A DNA stretch of 64,000 nt from Streptomyces humicola (GTDB lineage Bacteria; Actinomycetota; Actinomycetes; Streptomycetales; Streptomycetaceae): NCBI RefSeq assembly GCF_024436035.1, contig NZ_JANFNG010000024.1:1-64000 (forward strand). Reading direction: 5' to 3'. The stretch's first letter is position 1. Every line of letters begins with the position of its first letter. Below are positions 44,780 through 52,704 of the stretch, piece by piece. Both the position numbers and the translations under genes were made by a program. The notes below the pieces were generated by a model. That model did no database searches. It was not told the DNA's origin and saw nothing but the letters and a program-made list of their open reading frames with translations.

Positions 44780-44851
44780 GGGCCCTCCGTTCGAAGGCTG
44801 AAGTGGCAGGGGAAGTGGGCGCGTTGGGGGTGGTGCGGGGTATGGAGGCGC

Positions 44852-45700
44852 TCAGGCCTTGGCGCGGCGGATGTCGATGTTGCCGTGCCGGGTGCGGGCG
44901 CGGACCTTGACGGTCTCCTCGGTCTCCTCCGGGGCCTCAGACGGGGTGAGCGTGTTGCGCACCTGGCCGGAGCCCGAGCTGACGTCGAGCCAGGCGGACG
45001 TACCCTCGCGGACGCCGACCTCGATGGCGCCGTAGGAGGTCTCCAACTGGGCGGTGCCACGGGCCACTTCACCCAAGCGCAGGGTGCCGTGGGCGGTGGT
45101 GGCGGTGACCGAGTCCTCGGCGCGCCGGATCTCGATGTCGCCGTTGGCGCCGCTCACCCGCAGCTCCCCGGTCGCGGCGCCGACGGTCGTGGTGCCGTGA
45201 GAGTTCTTCAGGACGGCGGGGCCGTCGACGAGACCGACGCGCAGGCTCCCGGAGCTGGTGGTGATCTCGGCCATGCCCTCGACCCGGTCCACGGTGATCG
45301 AGCCGTGCGAGGCGGTCAGCTTCAGCGGGCCGGTGGTGTCGAGGCGCACGTCGCCGGACGAGGTCTTCACGCGGACCTCGCCGAGTCGGCCCTCGCCGAG
45401 CACCTGGGTCCAGGCGCCGGTCATGTCGATGCGCGAGCCCGTGGGCAGCTCGACCGTCACGTCGACGGTGCCGGTGCGCCCGAGGCCGAACAGATTGGGC
45501 TTGGGTGTCCTGACGGTCAGGACTCCGCTCGCATACGTGACCTCGGTCTGGTCGGCCGTCCGCACATCCTGGTCCTTCTTCGGGTCGCGGGGCCGCACCT
45601 CGACGACGGTGTCGAGGCGGTCGCCTGCGGTGAACTGGATGGAACCGGCCTCCACGCGCGCCGTGGCCGAGATCGGTTCGGGAGTGTCGAAACAAGGCAT
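44852..45700 (-). CDS. DUF4097-family beta-helix protein
   Basis: A 282-residue protein built of repeated short beta strands of the form TSSGDVRLDTTGPLKLTASH and GSITVDRVEGMAEITTSSGS, the pattern of DUF4097 right-handed beta-helix proteins. It has no signal peptide or membrane helix. Such genes regularly stand between an RHH/HicB-like regulator and a DrrAB-like exporter in Streptomyces, as here (72 bases before the ATPase start). Its function is not established; an envelope-stress or scaffold role is often assumed. ATG 45700 follows AGGACGGGAC and starts at the conserved MPxFDTPEPI. Confidence 0.88.
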   Translation of the reverse strand: MPCFDTPEPISATARVEAGSIQFTAGDRLDTVVEVRPRDPKKDQDVRTADQTEVTYASGVLTVRTPKPNLFGLGRTGTVDVTVELPTGSRIDMTGAWTQVLGEGRLGEVRVKTSSGDVRLDTTGPLKLTASHGSITVDRVEGMAEITTSSGSLRVGLVDGPAVLKNSHGTTTVGAATGELRVSGANGDIEIRRAEDSVTATTAHGTLRLGEVARGTAQLETSYGAIEVGVREGTSAWLDVSSGSGQVRNTLTPSEAPEETEETVKVRARTRHGNIDIRRAKA

Positions 45701-45780
45701 GGCTGTCCCGTCCTCTTGGGTCTTGGGGTGTCCCCGCTGGTGGGGGGTGGTGTGGGTGAAGTGGTGCGGGCGGGGCGCGG

Positions 45781-46299
45781 CTAGCGCGCCCAGCCCGTGA
45801 AGCTCTGTCCGATGGTCTGGGTCCTCTCCGGCGTACGCGGCCGGGTGCCGCCGTCGACCGCGGCCGACACAGCGCGCACCAGCCACGCGTTGACGGACAG
45901 GCCTTCGCGGCTCGCGGCCTCCTCGGCGCGGGCCTTGAGGTGGGCCGGCAGACGCAGGTTGACGCGGGCGGTGCCGCCCTCGTCGCCGTCGGCCGGGGCC
46001 GGGGTCTTGAACGGTTCGACGGGCGCGGCCGGCTCCGCGGGGGCGCCGCCGTCGGCGGGCGGCGGTGTCACCACGAAGTCGGGGTCCAGCCCGCGCAGCC
46101 GTACGTCGACCGAGCCGGGGGCGAGCTCGCGGGTGATCTCGTCCATCGCGGCGGAGAGCACATTGAGCATGGTCAGACGGGTCGCCGACTCCAGAGGAGC
46201 GGTGAGCCGCTCGGCCAGTTCGCGGGCATCTTCCCCGCCGGCTTCGGCGGCTACCGCGAGTTCGCGGCGGAGTGTGTCGACATACGGGGCGAGGTCCAT
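45781..46299 (-). CDS. RHH/HicB-like DNA-binding regulator
   Basis: A 172-residue protein. A helical N-terminal part (MDLAPYVDTLRRELAVAAEA ... TRLTMLNVLSAAMDEITREL) is joined by a Pro/Ala linker to a C-terminal ribbon-helix-helix, ARVNLRLPAHLKARAEEAAS, REGLSVNAWLVRAVSAAV, of Arc/HicB type. No HicA toxin gene is next to it, so it is a stand-alone regulator of the DUF4097-ABC operon it heads. A perfect inverted repeat overlaps its start codon and there is no ribosome site, so the message may be leaderless and autorepressed. Confidence 0.85.
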   Translation of the reverse strand: MDLAPYVDTLRRELAVAAEAGGEDARELAERLTAPLESATRLTMLNVLSAAMDEITRELAPGSVDVRLRGLDPDFVVTPPPADGGAPAEPAAPVEPFKTPAPADGDEGGTARVNLRLPAHLKARAEEAASREGLSVNAWLVRAVSAAVDGGTRPRTPERTQTIGQSFTGWAR

Positions 46300-46329
46300 G
46301 GCGTCATGATGGCATCACTATGACGCCAT
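46298..46329. promoter_or_regulatory. Inverted repeat at the RHH gene start, operator candidate
   Basis: ATGGCGTCAT (46298-46307) and ATGACGCCAT (46320-46329) are exact reverse complements; a second palindrome TGATGGCATCA (46307-46317) lies between them. The left arm covers the first bases of the leftward RHH gene. RHH repressors typically bind such short palindromes near their own promoter (known); the pairing here is inferred. Confidence 0.75.
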
Positions 46330-46782
46330 ACGCAAGTCCGGATGGCGCCTTGTGTGAGGGTAAGCTCCAGAGTGGCCGCCCTGAACTGAGGAGATATGAA
46401 GAGGGCGACCTGAGTCATTGCGGCGCCGTGCGTGCTCATGCGCTTTTGAGGGGTGTGGAGTGGCGCCGAGTGGCGCCGGATGGCGCCGAGCCGGTGCCAC
46501 TCGGCGCCATGTATTGCCATGTGATGTCGCAAGAGGGTGGTCTGCCGCGCCTCGCGGCCTGCCGCTGGGCCGAGCCCACCCGAGGCGGCACGATCGGGCC
46601 CGCCCCGCCTGGCCAGGGCGTGCTGAGGTCGCGATCAGACGCGCCGACCCGGATCCCCCCAGGTGGACCCGGCGCATTCGGCGACGCCGACGCGGTGGGA
46701 GGCGCCATGACCAGCCTCGCCGCCACCGGTCTGATCATGGACGGCTGACCACCACGCTGCGAAGCCGACGCATCCTCGCCCC
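46330..46782. other. Gene-free stretch with GGCGCC-rich repeats
   Basis: No gene is seen. At 46457-46511 the motif TGGCGCCGAG or close variants occurs four times, the last inverted (ACTCGGCGCCA), so this part can fold into competing hairpins. Confidence 0.45.
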
Positions 46783-46958
46783 TCAGCTCACGGGAACGAG
46801 GGTCAGGTAGGCCAGGCCCATGACGCCGCGATAACCCCGGAGCCACATGCTGCGGTGGTGGTCTACGCGGTCGCGGGTCTCCTTTGCCAGGGGGTGGTCG
46901 GGCCGGGCGGCGAGCCATTCCGCGACGTCGGACTGGTAGGCGGATTCGAGGGCTCAGC
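46783..46958 (-). pseudogene. Tail of an unrecognised protein
   Basis: A leftward frame too short to stand as a gene reads LESAYQSDVAEWLAARPDHP, LAKETRDRVDHHRSMWLRGY and RGVMGLAYLTLVPVS, then stop. Codon bias is clearly coding-like (G/C third positions). An in-frame stop lies just upstream, so only the C-terminus survives. The family is not recognised; a helical regulator or membrane-associated protein is possible. Confidence 0.4.
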
Positions 46959-46995
46959 TGTCGGCGACACCGGTTTTCCGTGCGGCGGTGCCAGT

Positions 46996-47151
46996 GCGGC
47001 CAATCTCCCCTTTGTCTTCGATCGCTTCTACCGCTCCCCGACCGCCCGCTCCCTACCCGGTTTCGGCCTCGCCATCGTCCGCCCAATTGCCGAGACCTAC
47101 GGCGGCAGCACCACAGCCGAACCCTGGAACACGCAAGACGGCTCCGCATGA
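46996..47151 (+). pseudogene. C-terminal scrap of a sensor histidine kinase
   Basis: The frame reads ANLPFVFDRFYRSPTARSLP, GFGLAIVRPIAETYGGSTTA, then ends. This is the G1-F-G2 part of a histidine-kinase ATPase domain (FDRFYRS ... GxGLGLAIV ... HGG), with one GL lost from the G2 box. Everything upstream (sensor, dimerisation helices, N box) is missing. Confidence 0.6.
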
Positions 47152-47329
47152 CCATCCCACCCCTCACCTAAGCCAAAGGCCACATGGCCAGCACTGGCAG
47201 AACCCGCTGGTGACCTGGCATGAACGGCTCAGAAACGCACTGAACGGGCCGTGGAATGCCCTCCGGGCCGGCGGCTGGGTGCAATTCGAGACCTCTTCGC
47301 CGAGCATCAACGATGGTCGGCCTCATGGG

Positions 47330-47677
47330 TCATGCGGGGCCGCCTTGCGGCCGCTGGACCCCGAGCACCTCCGCCAGGCCGAAGAGGCGGATCAATTTCA
47401 CCACGGTCGGCGCAGCCACCCCGGTCACCTGGAAGTCGATCCCGGCACGTCGGGCCTGTCGCCGTCCACCCAGAAGAACACCCAGGCCACAGCAGTCACA
47501 GAACTCCACCCGCGTAAAGTCCACGACGATCCGGCCCGGCCGCCTGTCCAGCGCGGCCTGCAATGCCTGTTTCAGGCACGGGCCGGTGGAGACGTCGATC
47601 TCTCCGGAGATGGTCACAGTGACCTGTCCTCCATCTGAGGAGACGGCGGTGCCGAGCCCCCCTTCGGCGGCGGTCAT
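47330..47677 (-). CDS. STAS-domain anti-sigma factor antagonist, Ser-less
   Basis: A 115-residue single STAS domain: VTVTISGEIDVSTGPCLKQA, PGRIVVDFTRVEFCDCCGLG, VLLGGRRQARRAGIDFQVTG. Anti-anti-sigma factors switch by phosphorylation of the Ser in the DSSGL motif. Here the motif is CDCCGL, so both serines are cysteine. It therefore cannot be controlled by the usual kinase and may be constitutive or thiol-sensitive. No partner anti-sigma or sigma gene is adjacent. Confidence 0.85.
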   Translation of the reverse strand: MTAAEGGLGTAVSSDGGQVTVTISGEIDVSTGPCLKQALQAALDRRPGRIVVDFTRVEFCDCCGLGVLLGGRRQARRAGIDFQVTGVAAPTVVKLIRLFGLAEVLGVQRPQGGPA

Positions 47678-47789
47678 CAGCGACCCTCCGGTAGCAGCAC
47701 CAGGCTGGATCTCTTGCTACGACGATAGTCCCCGTTCGCTTCGCCGTCACCGGGATCCCGGCCGGTTACCAGCAGCGGCGGCCGGCGGC

Positions 47790-49211
47790 TCACCGTCGCC
47801 GGCGCCGACCGGATTCCTGGTGCGGCAGGCCCTGCCGGGCGGCAGGGACGACCGGCTTGGGCAGGGTGGCGGCATCCTGTTGGACCTGCGTCAGTAGCCG
47901 GGCGGTGTTCTTCGGCAGCTGCGGCGGGTGCCTCATCGGCGCATCGAAGCTGAACGCCGAGGTCAGATCGCCGAAGGTGCGGCGCCTCCACGCGCTGATG
48001 TTGGGTTCCGCCACGCCGGTGATGCGTTCGAGGAACCGCAGGCACGAGGTGTGGTCGAACGCCTCTCCCGATATCCGCCCGCCCACGGTCCAAGGGGAGA
48101 CGATGATGCACGGCACCCTGAAGCCGGCGCCGATCGGCCACCCGCCGATGAACTCCTGCGACGTACCAGGCACGGGCGTGGGTGGTAGAACGTGGTCGAA
48201 CAGACCGTCGTTCTCGTCATAGTTGAGGATGAAGGCGGTCTTGTTCCACACCTGCGGGTTGGAGGCGATCGCCTCGATCTTCGAGGCGACGTAGTCGGCG
48301 CCCGCGGCCGGCAGGTAGTGGGGATGCTCGCACTGGTAGCAGGGGGCGATGATCCAGGAGACCGTGGGCAGGCGGTCACGGCGCGCGTCGTTCTCGAAGG
48401 CGCCGGCCGGCTGGAAGGCCATGCCGTTGTCGTAGAGGGGGTTGCCGGGTTTGGCGTCCTGGAACCGGGCGAAGTTCGCCAGCATGTTGCAGCCGTTGTT
48501 ATCGACCTGCTGGTACACCTTCCAGCTCACGCCCGCCGCTTGCAGCCGTTCGGCATACGTCGTCCAGGTGCACCCGCCGGCCGGGGCGGCATCGCCGAGG
48601 ATCGGCCCGCCGTGGCGGCCGTTCGGATCGATCGTCCCGGTCATCCAGTACATACGGTTGGGCCAGGTCGGCCCCATCACCGAGCAGAAGTAGTTGTCGC
48701 AGACGGTGAAGGTTTCGGCCAGCGCGAACTGGAACGGGATGTCCTGGCATGTGTAGTAGCCCATGACGTACGGGGCGTCCGCGCCATCGGCTGCCCAGTG
48801 CGCCGGCAGCCAGTTGTCCATCTTCCCGCCGTTCCACGCCTGGTGCTGCACCTGCCAGGCGTGGCTGGTGGACGGGATGGCCTGGGCGCTGGTGGTACGC
48901 GTGTCGAGGTGGAACGGGAGCAGATAGCCATCCGGATTCTGCGGATCTGGCTGGTGGAACACCGGCCGGCCAGTGGGCAGGACCAGGGGGTGTGGATCGT
49001 CGAACCCGCGTACCCCGGGCATGGTGCCGAAATAATGATCGAACGAACGGTTCTCCTGCATCAACAGCACCACGTGCTCGATGTCCGCCAACGACCCGGG
49101 GCGCCGCGGTCCGGCGACGACCGCTTTCTGGACAGTTGGCGGCAACAGGGACAGGGCTGTGCCGCCGACCAATCCCAGCAGACGGCGCCGAGTGATATCG
49201 GACATTTTCAT
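47790..49211 (-). CDS. Tat-exported phospholipase C/phosphoesterase-family enzyme
   Basis: A 473-residue member of the bacterial phospholipase C/acid phosphatase (PF04185) family. The N-terminus SDITRRRLLGLVGGTALSLL is a twin-arginine signal. The enzyme core begins IEHVVLLMQENRSFDHYFGT (metal-binding Glu and catalytic region) and continues with TWPNRMYWMTGTID, ILNYDENDGLFDHVLPP and FDHTSCLRFLERITGV. The family hydrolyses phosphatidylcholine or other phosphodiesters outside the cell. Met at 49211 is used, giving a short n-region before RRR. The C-terminus ends in a short basic tail (GRRRRR). Confidence 0.9.
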   Translation of the reverse strand: MKMSDITRRRLLGLVGGTALSLLPPTVQKAVVAGPRRPGSLADIEHVVLLMQENRSFDHYFGTMPGVRGFDDPHPLVLPTGRPVFHQPDPQNPDGYLLPFHLDTRTTSAQAIPSTSHAWQVQHQAWNGGKMDNWLPAHWAADGADAPYVMGYYTCQDIPFQFALAETFTVCDNYFCSVMGPTWPNRMYWMTGTIDPNGRHGGPILGDAAPAGGCTWTTYAERLQAAGVSWKVYQQVDNNGCNMLANFARFQDAKPGNPLYDNGMAFQPAGAFENDARRDRLPTVSWIIAPCYQCEHPHYLPAAGADYVASKIEAIASNPQVWNKTAFILNYDENDGLFDHVLPPTPVPGTSQEFIGGWPIGAGFRVPCIIVSPWTVGGRISGEAFDHTSCLRFLERITGVAEPNISAWRRRTFGDLTSAFSFDAPMRHPPQLPKNTARLLTQVQQDAATLPKPVVPAARQGLPHQESGRRRRR

Positions 49212-49330
49212 ACCTGCCCTTCCCGCCGCGGCCTCGTAGCATGGGCCGAGCCTCCAGGTGGATCTGGTGACGTCCGGCCCCGCCCGGCGCCGCGCCGGGC
49301 GGGGAGTGCATGGTTTTTCGTCACGGTGCG

Positions 49331-49693
49331 TCAGCTGTTGCACCATGGGACGTAGTCGTAGTTGTTGACGTAGTAGGCGGACACCCAGCCCTGGTCGTCG
49401 GCGAGCTGGTACCAGCGGTCGTTGCCGCCGACGTTGGTGCCCTCGGTCTTGCACGTGATCCACACGTGCATGCCGTTGTTGACCGTCCCGGTGATCCAGT
49501 GGCCGGTGCCGGGCCCGTAACGGACGTTCAGCGGCTGCGGAGAGACCACCCGGCCCTCCACCGACTGTCCGTAGCCGTAATCCGCCGACGTGGTCGCCGA
49601 GGCACCCATCGCCCCGGCCAGCGTGCCGGCCGCGATGCCACCGGCAAGGACAACCGCGGCAGCGGTCCTGCGCATGGAGTGACGATTCATCAT
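49331..49693 (-). CDS. Secreted small SH3-domain protein
   Basis: A 120-residue secreted protein. A Sec signal peptide (residues 1 to about 34: MRRTAAAVVLAGGIAAGTLA ... ASA) precedes a bacterial SH3 domain with LNVRYGPGTGHWITGTVNNG, WYQLADDQGWVSAYYVNN and a single Cys pair (Cys81 and near-terminal Cys). ATG-ATG follows GGAG. Such proteins bind peptidoglycan or act as small exported wall proteins in Streptomyces. It lies 119 bases upstream of the phospholipase gene, same strand. Confidence 0.85.
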   Translation of the reverse strand: MMNRHSMRRTAAAVVLAGGIAAGTLAGAMGASATTSADYGYGQSVEGRVVSPQPLNVRYGPGTGHWITGTVNNGMHVWITCKTEGTNVGGNDRWYQLADDQGWVSAYYVNNYDYVPWCNS

Positions 49694-50228
49694 GACGCTC
49701 CTTTCGCCAATACAGGCACATACAATGGGATTTGCGGCTTTGCCCGTATTGCTACGGAGATTCTGCCCATGTGATGATCTGCGCCACGCCGCTCGATGGA
49801 GTGAAAGACTGGGTAAGGCCCTTGACTCATCTCACAGTTAGCGCATAGCGAACGAAGGGCCAGGAAGGCCCTCGCGAAGGGAGCCGTCCCGCGTACATGT
49901 TTGATCGAATTCAAACTCGGCGTCTGCGACGGAGCCTGGGGCAAGGGGAATGTATCGGCCTAACAGACCGTGTACCGGCGGCGCCCGTCGGGTTCGTCAA
50001 GCCAGCCCGTGCGGCCGGTGGCCTGCAGGCAGACGTGGATCTCCCTCACGGCGGGGCCCCAGAGCGTTGCACCGCGATCCCTGGCGAAGCGGAACGGTCC
50101 AACAGCTCGTCGGCCTTGGTGAGACGGCCGGGGGAGGGCACGAATGCTCAGGGTTTTGACGGGACCTCAACCCGCTGGTTATAACGTTGAGTTCTGCGGG
50201 GGGACGCGTCGAGTCATGGGGTTCGTAC
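49694..50228. other. Gene-free stretch
   Basis: No convincing gene. The part next to the secreted SH3 gene (49694-49760) is AT-richer and should hold its promoter. The rest has short frames without motifs. Confidence 0.4.
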
Positions 50229-50495
50229 ATGTCCGCACACGCAGTCATCGCACGGCCTGGGCGGTACCCGGTCTCTTTGATACGCACAGTAGGCTCGCCA
50301 CCTCTGCGGTGGATCGCCTCTTCTTACCAGTTGCCGGGCGAGGAGAACGGCGGCGTTGCCGTGGCCGCCTGCGCCCACGGTGTGGTAATCGCTGATACCG
50401 GTTCGCCCGTGTCACCGGTCCTGGTCTTTCCCGACAGTGTGTTCCGCCGCTTCGTCCACGCCGCGGCCTGCAGCAGCCGGATCTGCCGGGATTGA
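50229..50495 (+). CDS. DUF397-like small protein
   Basis: An 88-residue protein. The middle reads WIASSYQLPGEENGGVAVAA, CAHGVVIADTGSPVSPVLVF, PDSVFRRFVHAA. DUF397 proteins have W-x-K-S-S-Y/x-G-x-x-G-x-C-V-E-V-A ... V-R-D-S-K ... L-x-F-x-x-x-x-W-x-x-F, and the order and spacing fit although several residues differ. DUF397 genes usually follow an XRE regulator gene (known), but none is next to this one. ATG 50229 is a choice without a strong ribosome site. It is possibly an orphan or decaying copy. Confidence 0.45.
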   Translation: MSAHAVIARPGRYPVSLIRTVGSPPLRWIASSYQLPGEENGGVAVAACAHGVVIADTGSPVSPVLVFPDSVFRRFVHAAACSSRICRD

Positions 50496-50761
50496 GCACT
50501 CGGGGGCCCATCACCGGCCGCTCTGTCGGCGTGTCTGCCGGAGGCCAAGATTGCCCGATTTTGGGCAACGTCAGAACAGCCGTCGCCCTGGCGGCGGTGC
50601 TGGCGCCCTCCTCCGGGGAAGGGTTCGGCATCGCCTGCTTCTCCGGCGGCGGGTTCGACAGCCTGGCCGGCAAGCAAGACGCTCCGCCATGCGGGCCCGC
50701 TCCAACATCTCGGCCGGACCGAACTCCTCACTCGTGAGGAAGCAGCCGTAGGTGGTCACGA

Positions 50762-51814
50762 TCACTTGCCTTCCTTGCGTCGATCGCGGGGCTGCTCGTC
50801 GCCCCCCGCCCGGCGGCGACGCTCTTTCCGACGCTCGCGCTGGGGTACGACGGTGTACTTGGGGTCGCGCGCCGACTCCATCCCGGCATGGAAGATCCCG
50901 AACCGGGTGCAGGCCGAGGCGGCGAGCAGGCAGGCGCCGCAGACCGCGCTCGCGGCGCGGCCGCGGCGACCGAACAGTGCGGCGCCCGCCGCTCCGGCGA
51001 AGGAGAGCGCCTCGGCGGCCCGCATCAGGCGCCCGGCGGTACCGACCTCGTAGGCCTCGGCGACCATGCCGAGGCGGCGGCGCATCGCCCGCGTCGCCGC
51101 GGCCTCCAGCGTCACTCCGAAGAGCGCGGCGCTGCGCGCCAGACTGTTCTCGGCGGTCGGCGCGGCCAGCAGCGCCATGCCGGATGCGGCCGTGGCCGCG
51201 GAGCCGGCGAAGACGAAGGGCAGTTCGCGATAACCGTCGTGCCAGGCGGGCACGGCGGTGTCGGCGGCGAGCACCGCCGTATAGGTGGAGACGAGCGGAC
51301 CGAGCGAGGCGGCCGTGGTGGTCGCAGCACGGCCGGTCCGCGGCAGGCGGCCGGCGGCTTCCAGCGCTGCCGCGGCGCCCGCCATGGGACCGTAGGCGGC
51401 GAGCAGCCAGGAGCCCAGGTTCATCGGTGAGGTGGGCTTGAACACCCGCAACATGTTGACGAAGCGTTCGGGGCGGCCGAGGTCGTGGATGAGGGCAGCC
51501 ACCGAGCCGGTGACGGCGACGGCCGACGACGCCTTCAGCGCTCTCGCCGTACGCTCTCGCCCCGTCAGCTCGGCGGCGGCGAGAACGGATCCGGCGCCGG
51601 CGAGACCGCCGAGGAAGAAGTAGCCGGCGATGTCCCGGGCCTGCCAGGTGGGCGGGTTGAGGACCGGCTTGCCGTAGTACGAAGTGAACTCGGGGGCCGG
51701 AACCATCGCCTGTTCGCCGCCGCCTCCGCGGCGTCGGGTGCGGGTGCCGGTGCCGCCGGATGCCTGGCGGCCGGGGCGCTCGCCGCGGATGCCCCGCCTC
51801 GTCACATCGCTCAT
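50762..51814 (-). CDS. nrfD: NrfD-family membrane subunit of an oxidoreductase
   Basis: A 350-residue polysulphide-reductase/NrfD family protein: SYYGKPVLNPPTWQARDIAG, YFFLGGLAGAGSVLAAAE, then LIHDLGRPERFVNMLRVFKP, TSPMNLGSWLLAAYG, and further helices. It anchors the enzyme and passes electrons to or from quinone. ATG 51814 shares its first base with the stop of the Fe-S subunit gene (TGATG). The operon order catalytic subunit, Fe-S subunit, NrfD is that of formate-dehydrogenase-like enzymes. With the catalytic gene broken, this subunit may be without a partner. Confidence 0.9.
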   Translation of the reverse strand: MSDVTRRGIRGERPGRQASGGTGTRTRRRGGGGEQAMVPAPEFTSYYGKPVLNPPTWQARDIAGYFFLGGLAGAGSVLAAAELTGRERTARALKASSAVAVTGSVAALIHDLGRPERFVNMLRVFKPTSPMNLGSWLLAAYGPMAGAAAALEAAGRLPRTGRAATTTAASLGPLVSTYTAVLAADTAVPAWHDGYRELPFVFAGSAATAASGMALLAAPTAENSLARSAALFGVTLEAAATRAMRRRLGMVAEAYEVGTAGRLMRAAEALSFAGAAGAALFGRRGRAASAVCGACLLAASACTRFGIFHAGMESARDPKYTVVPQRERRKERRRRAGGDEQPRDRRKEGK

Positions 51815-52704
51815 CACCGGCTCCTTCCGGCGGCCGCGGCGGCCGCGGCGACCCCGCCGAGGAGGCCGGCGGCCGCGGCCGCCGCGTACCGCCACATGGC
51901 GGGCAGGTCGCGCGTGGTGACGACGGGATCCGGCGGCAGTCCGTACACCTCGGGCTCGTCGAGGAGGAGGAAGAACGCCCCGTCGCCTCCCACCCCGTCC
52001 TCCGGATCCTGCCCGTACAGGCGTGCGCCGGGCACGCCGTCGTCGTGGAGCTGGTCGACCCGCAGCGCGGCGCGTTCACGCAGTTCATCGAGCGGACCGA
52101 ACTGGATCGAGTCGGTCGGGCAGGCCTTGGCACAGGCCGGCTCCTGCCCGGCGCCGAGCCGGTCGTAGCACAGGGTGCACTTGAACATCCGTCCGTCGTC
52201 CGGGCGTTGGCCGATGACGCCGTACGGGCAGGCCGGAACGCAGTAGCCGCAGCCGTTGCAGATGTCCTCCTGGACGATGACGGTGCCGAACTCGGTGCGA
52301 ACGAGGGCGCCGGTAGGGCACACGTCCAGGCAGGCGGCGTGAGTGCAGTGCTTGCAGACGTCGGAGGCCATCAGCCAGCGCAGCTCCGTCTCGCTGTCAC
52401 TGTCGGGCGGAGCGCTCGGGTCGGGAGCCCCGACGGGGCGGGTCTGCTCCACGAAGGCGACGTGCCGCCAGGTGGAGCCGCCGAGGCCCTGGCTGTTGTC
52501 GTACGACATGCCGGTGAGGTCGAGGCCGTCCTCGGGGATGGCGTTCCACTCCTTGCAGGCCACCTCGCAGGCCTTGCAGCCGATGCAGACGGACGTGTCG
52601 GTGAAGAAGCCGACGCGCTCGGGGTGGTCGGCGTGGCCGGCGTCGCCCGCGGGGTCGGGTTCGGCCCCCGCGAGCAGGTTGCGGCCGATGAGGGAGTCGG
52701 TCAT
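51814..52704 (-). CDS. Four-cluster Fe-S subunit of formate dehydrogenase-like enzyme
   Basis: A 296-residue ferredoxin-like subunit with four cysteine clusters: CIGCKACEVACKEW, CKHCTHAACLDVCPTG, CNGCGYCVPACPYG and CTLCYDRLGAGQEPACAKAC, the pattern of FdhB/FdnH/NrfC subunits that wire electrons from the catalytic subunit to the membrane. The N-terminal NLLAGAEPDPAGDAGHADHP precedes RVGFFTDTSVCIGC as in actinobacterial formate dehydrogenases. A C-terminal hydrophobic Ala-rich stretch may touch the membrane. The start overlaps the end of the broken catalytic gene. It appears intact. Confidence 0.92.
   Translation of the reverse strand: MTDSLIGRNLLAGAEPDPAGDAGHADHPERVGFFTDTSVCIGCKACEVACKEWNAIPEDGLDLTGMSYDNSQGLGGSTWRHVAFVEQTRPVGAPDPSAPPDSDSETELRWLMASDVCKHCTHAACLDVCPTGALVRTEFGTVIVQEDICNGCGYCVPACPYGVIGQRPDDGRMFKCTLCYDRLGAGQEPACAKACPTDSIQFGPLDELRERAALRVDQLHDDGVPGARLYGQDPEDGVGGDGAFFLLLDEPEVYGLPPDPVVTTRDLPAMWRYAAAAAAGLLGGVAAAAAAAGRSR

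Noticed and set aside
45781-46299. HicAB toxin-antitoxin module
   Set aside because: Only an RHH/HicB-like protein is present; no HicA-size toxin gene is adjacent.
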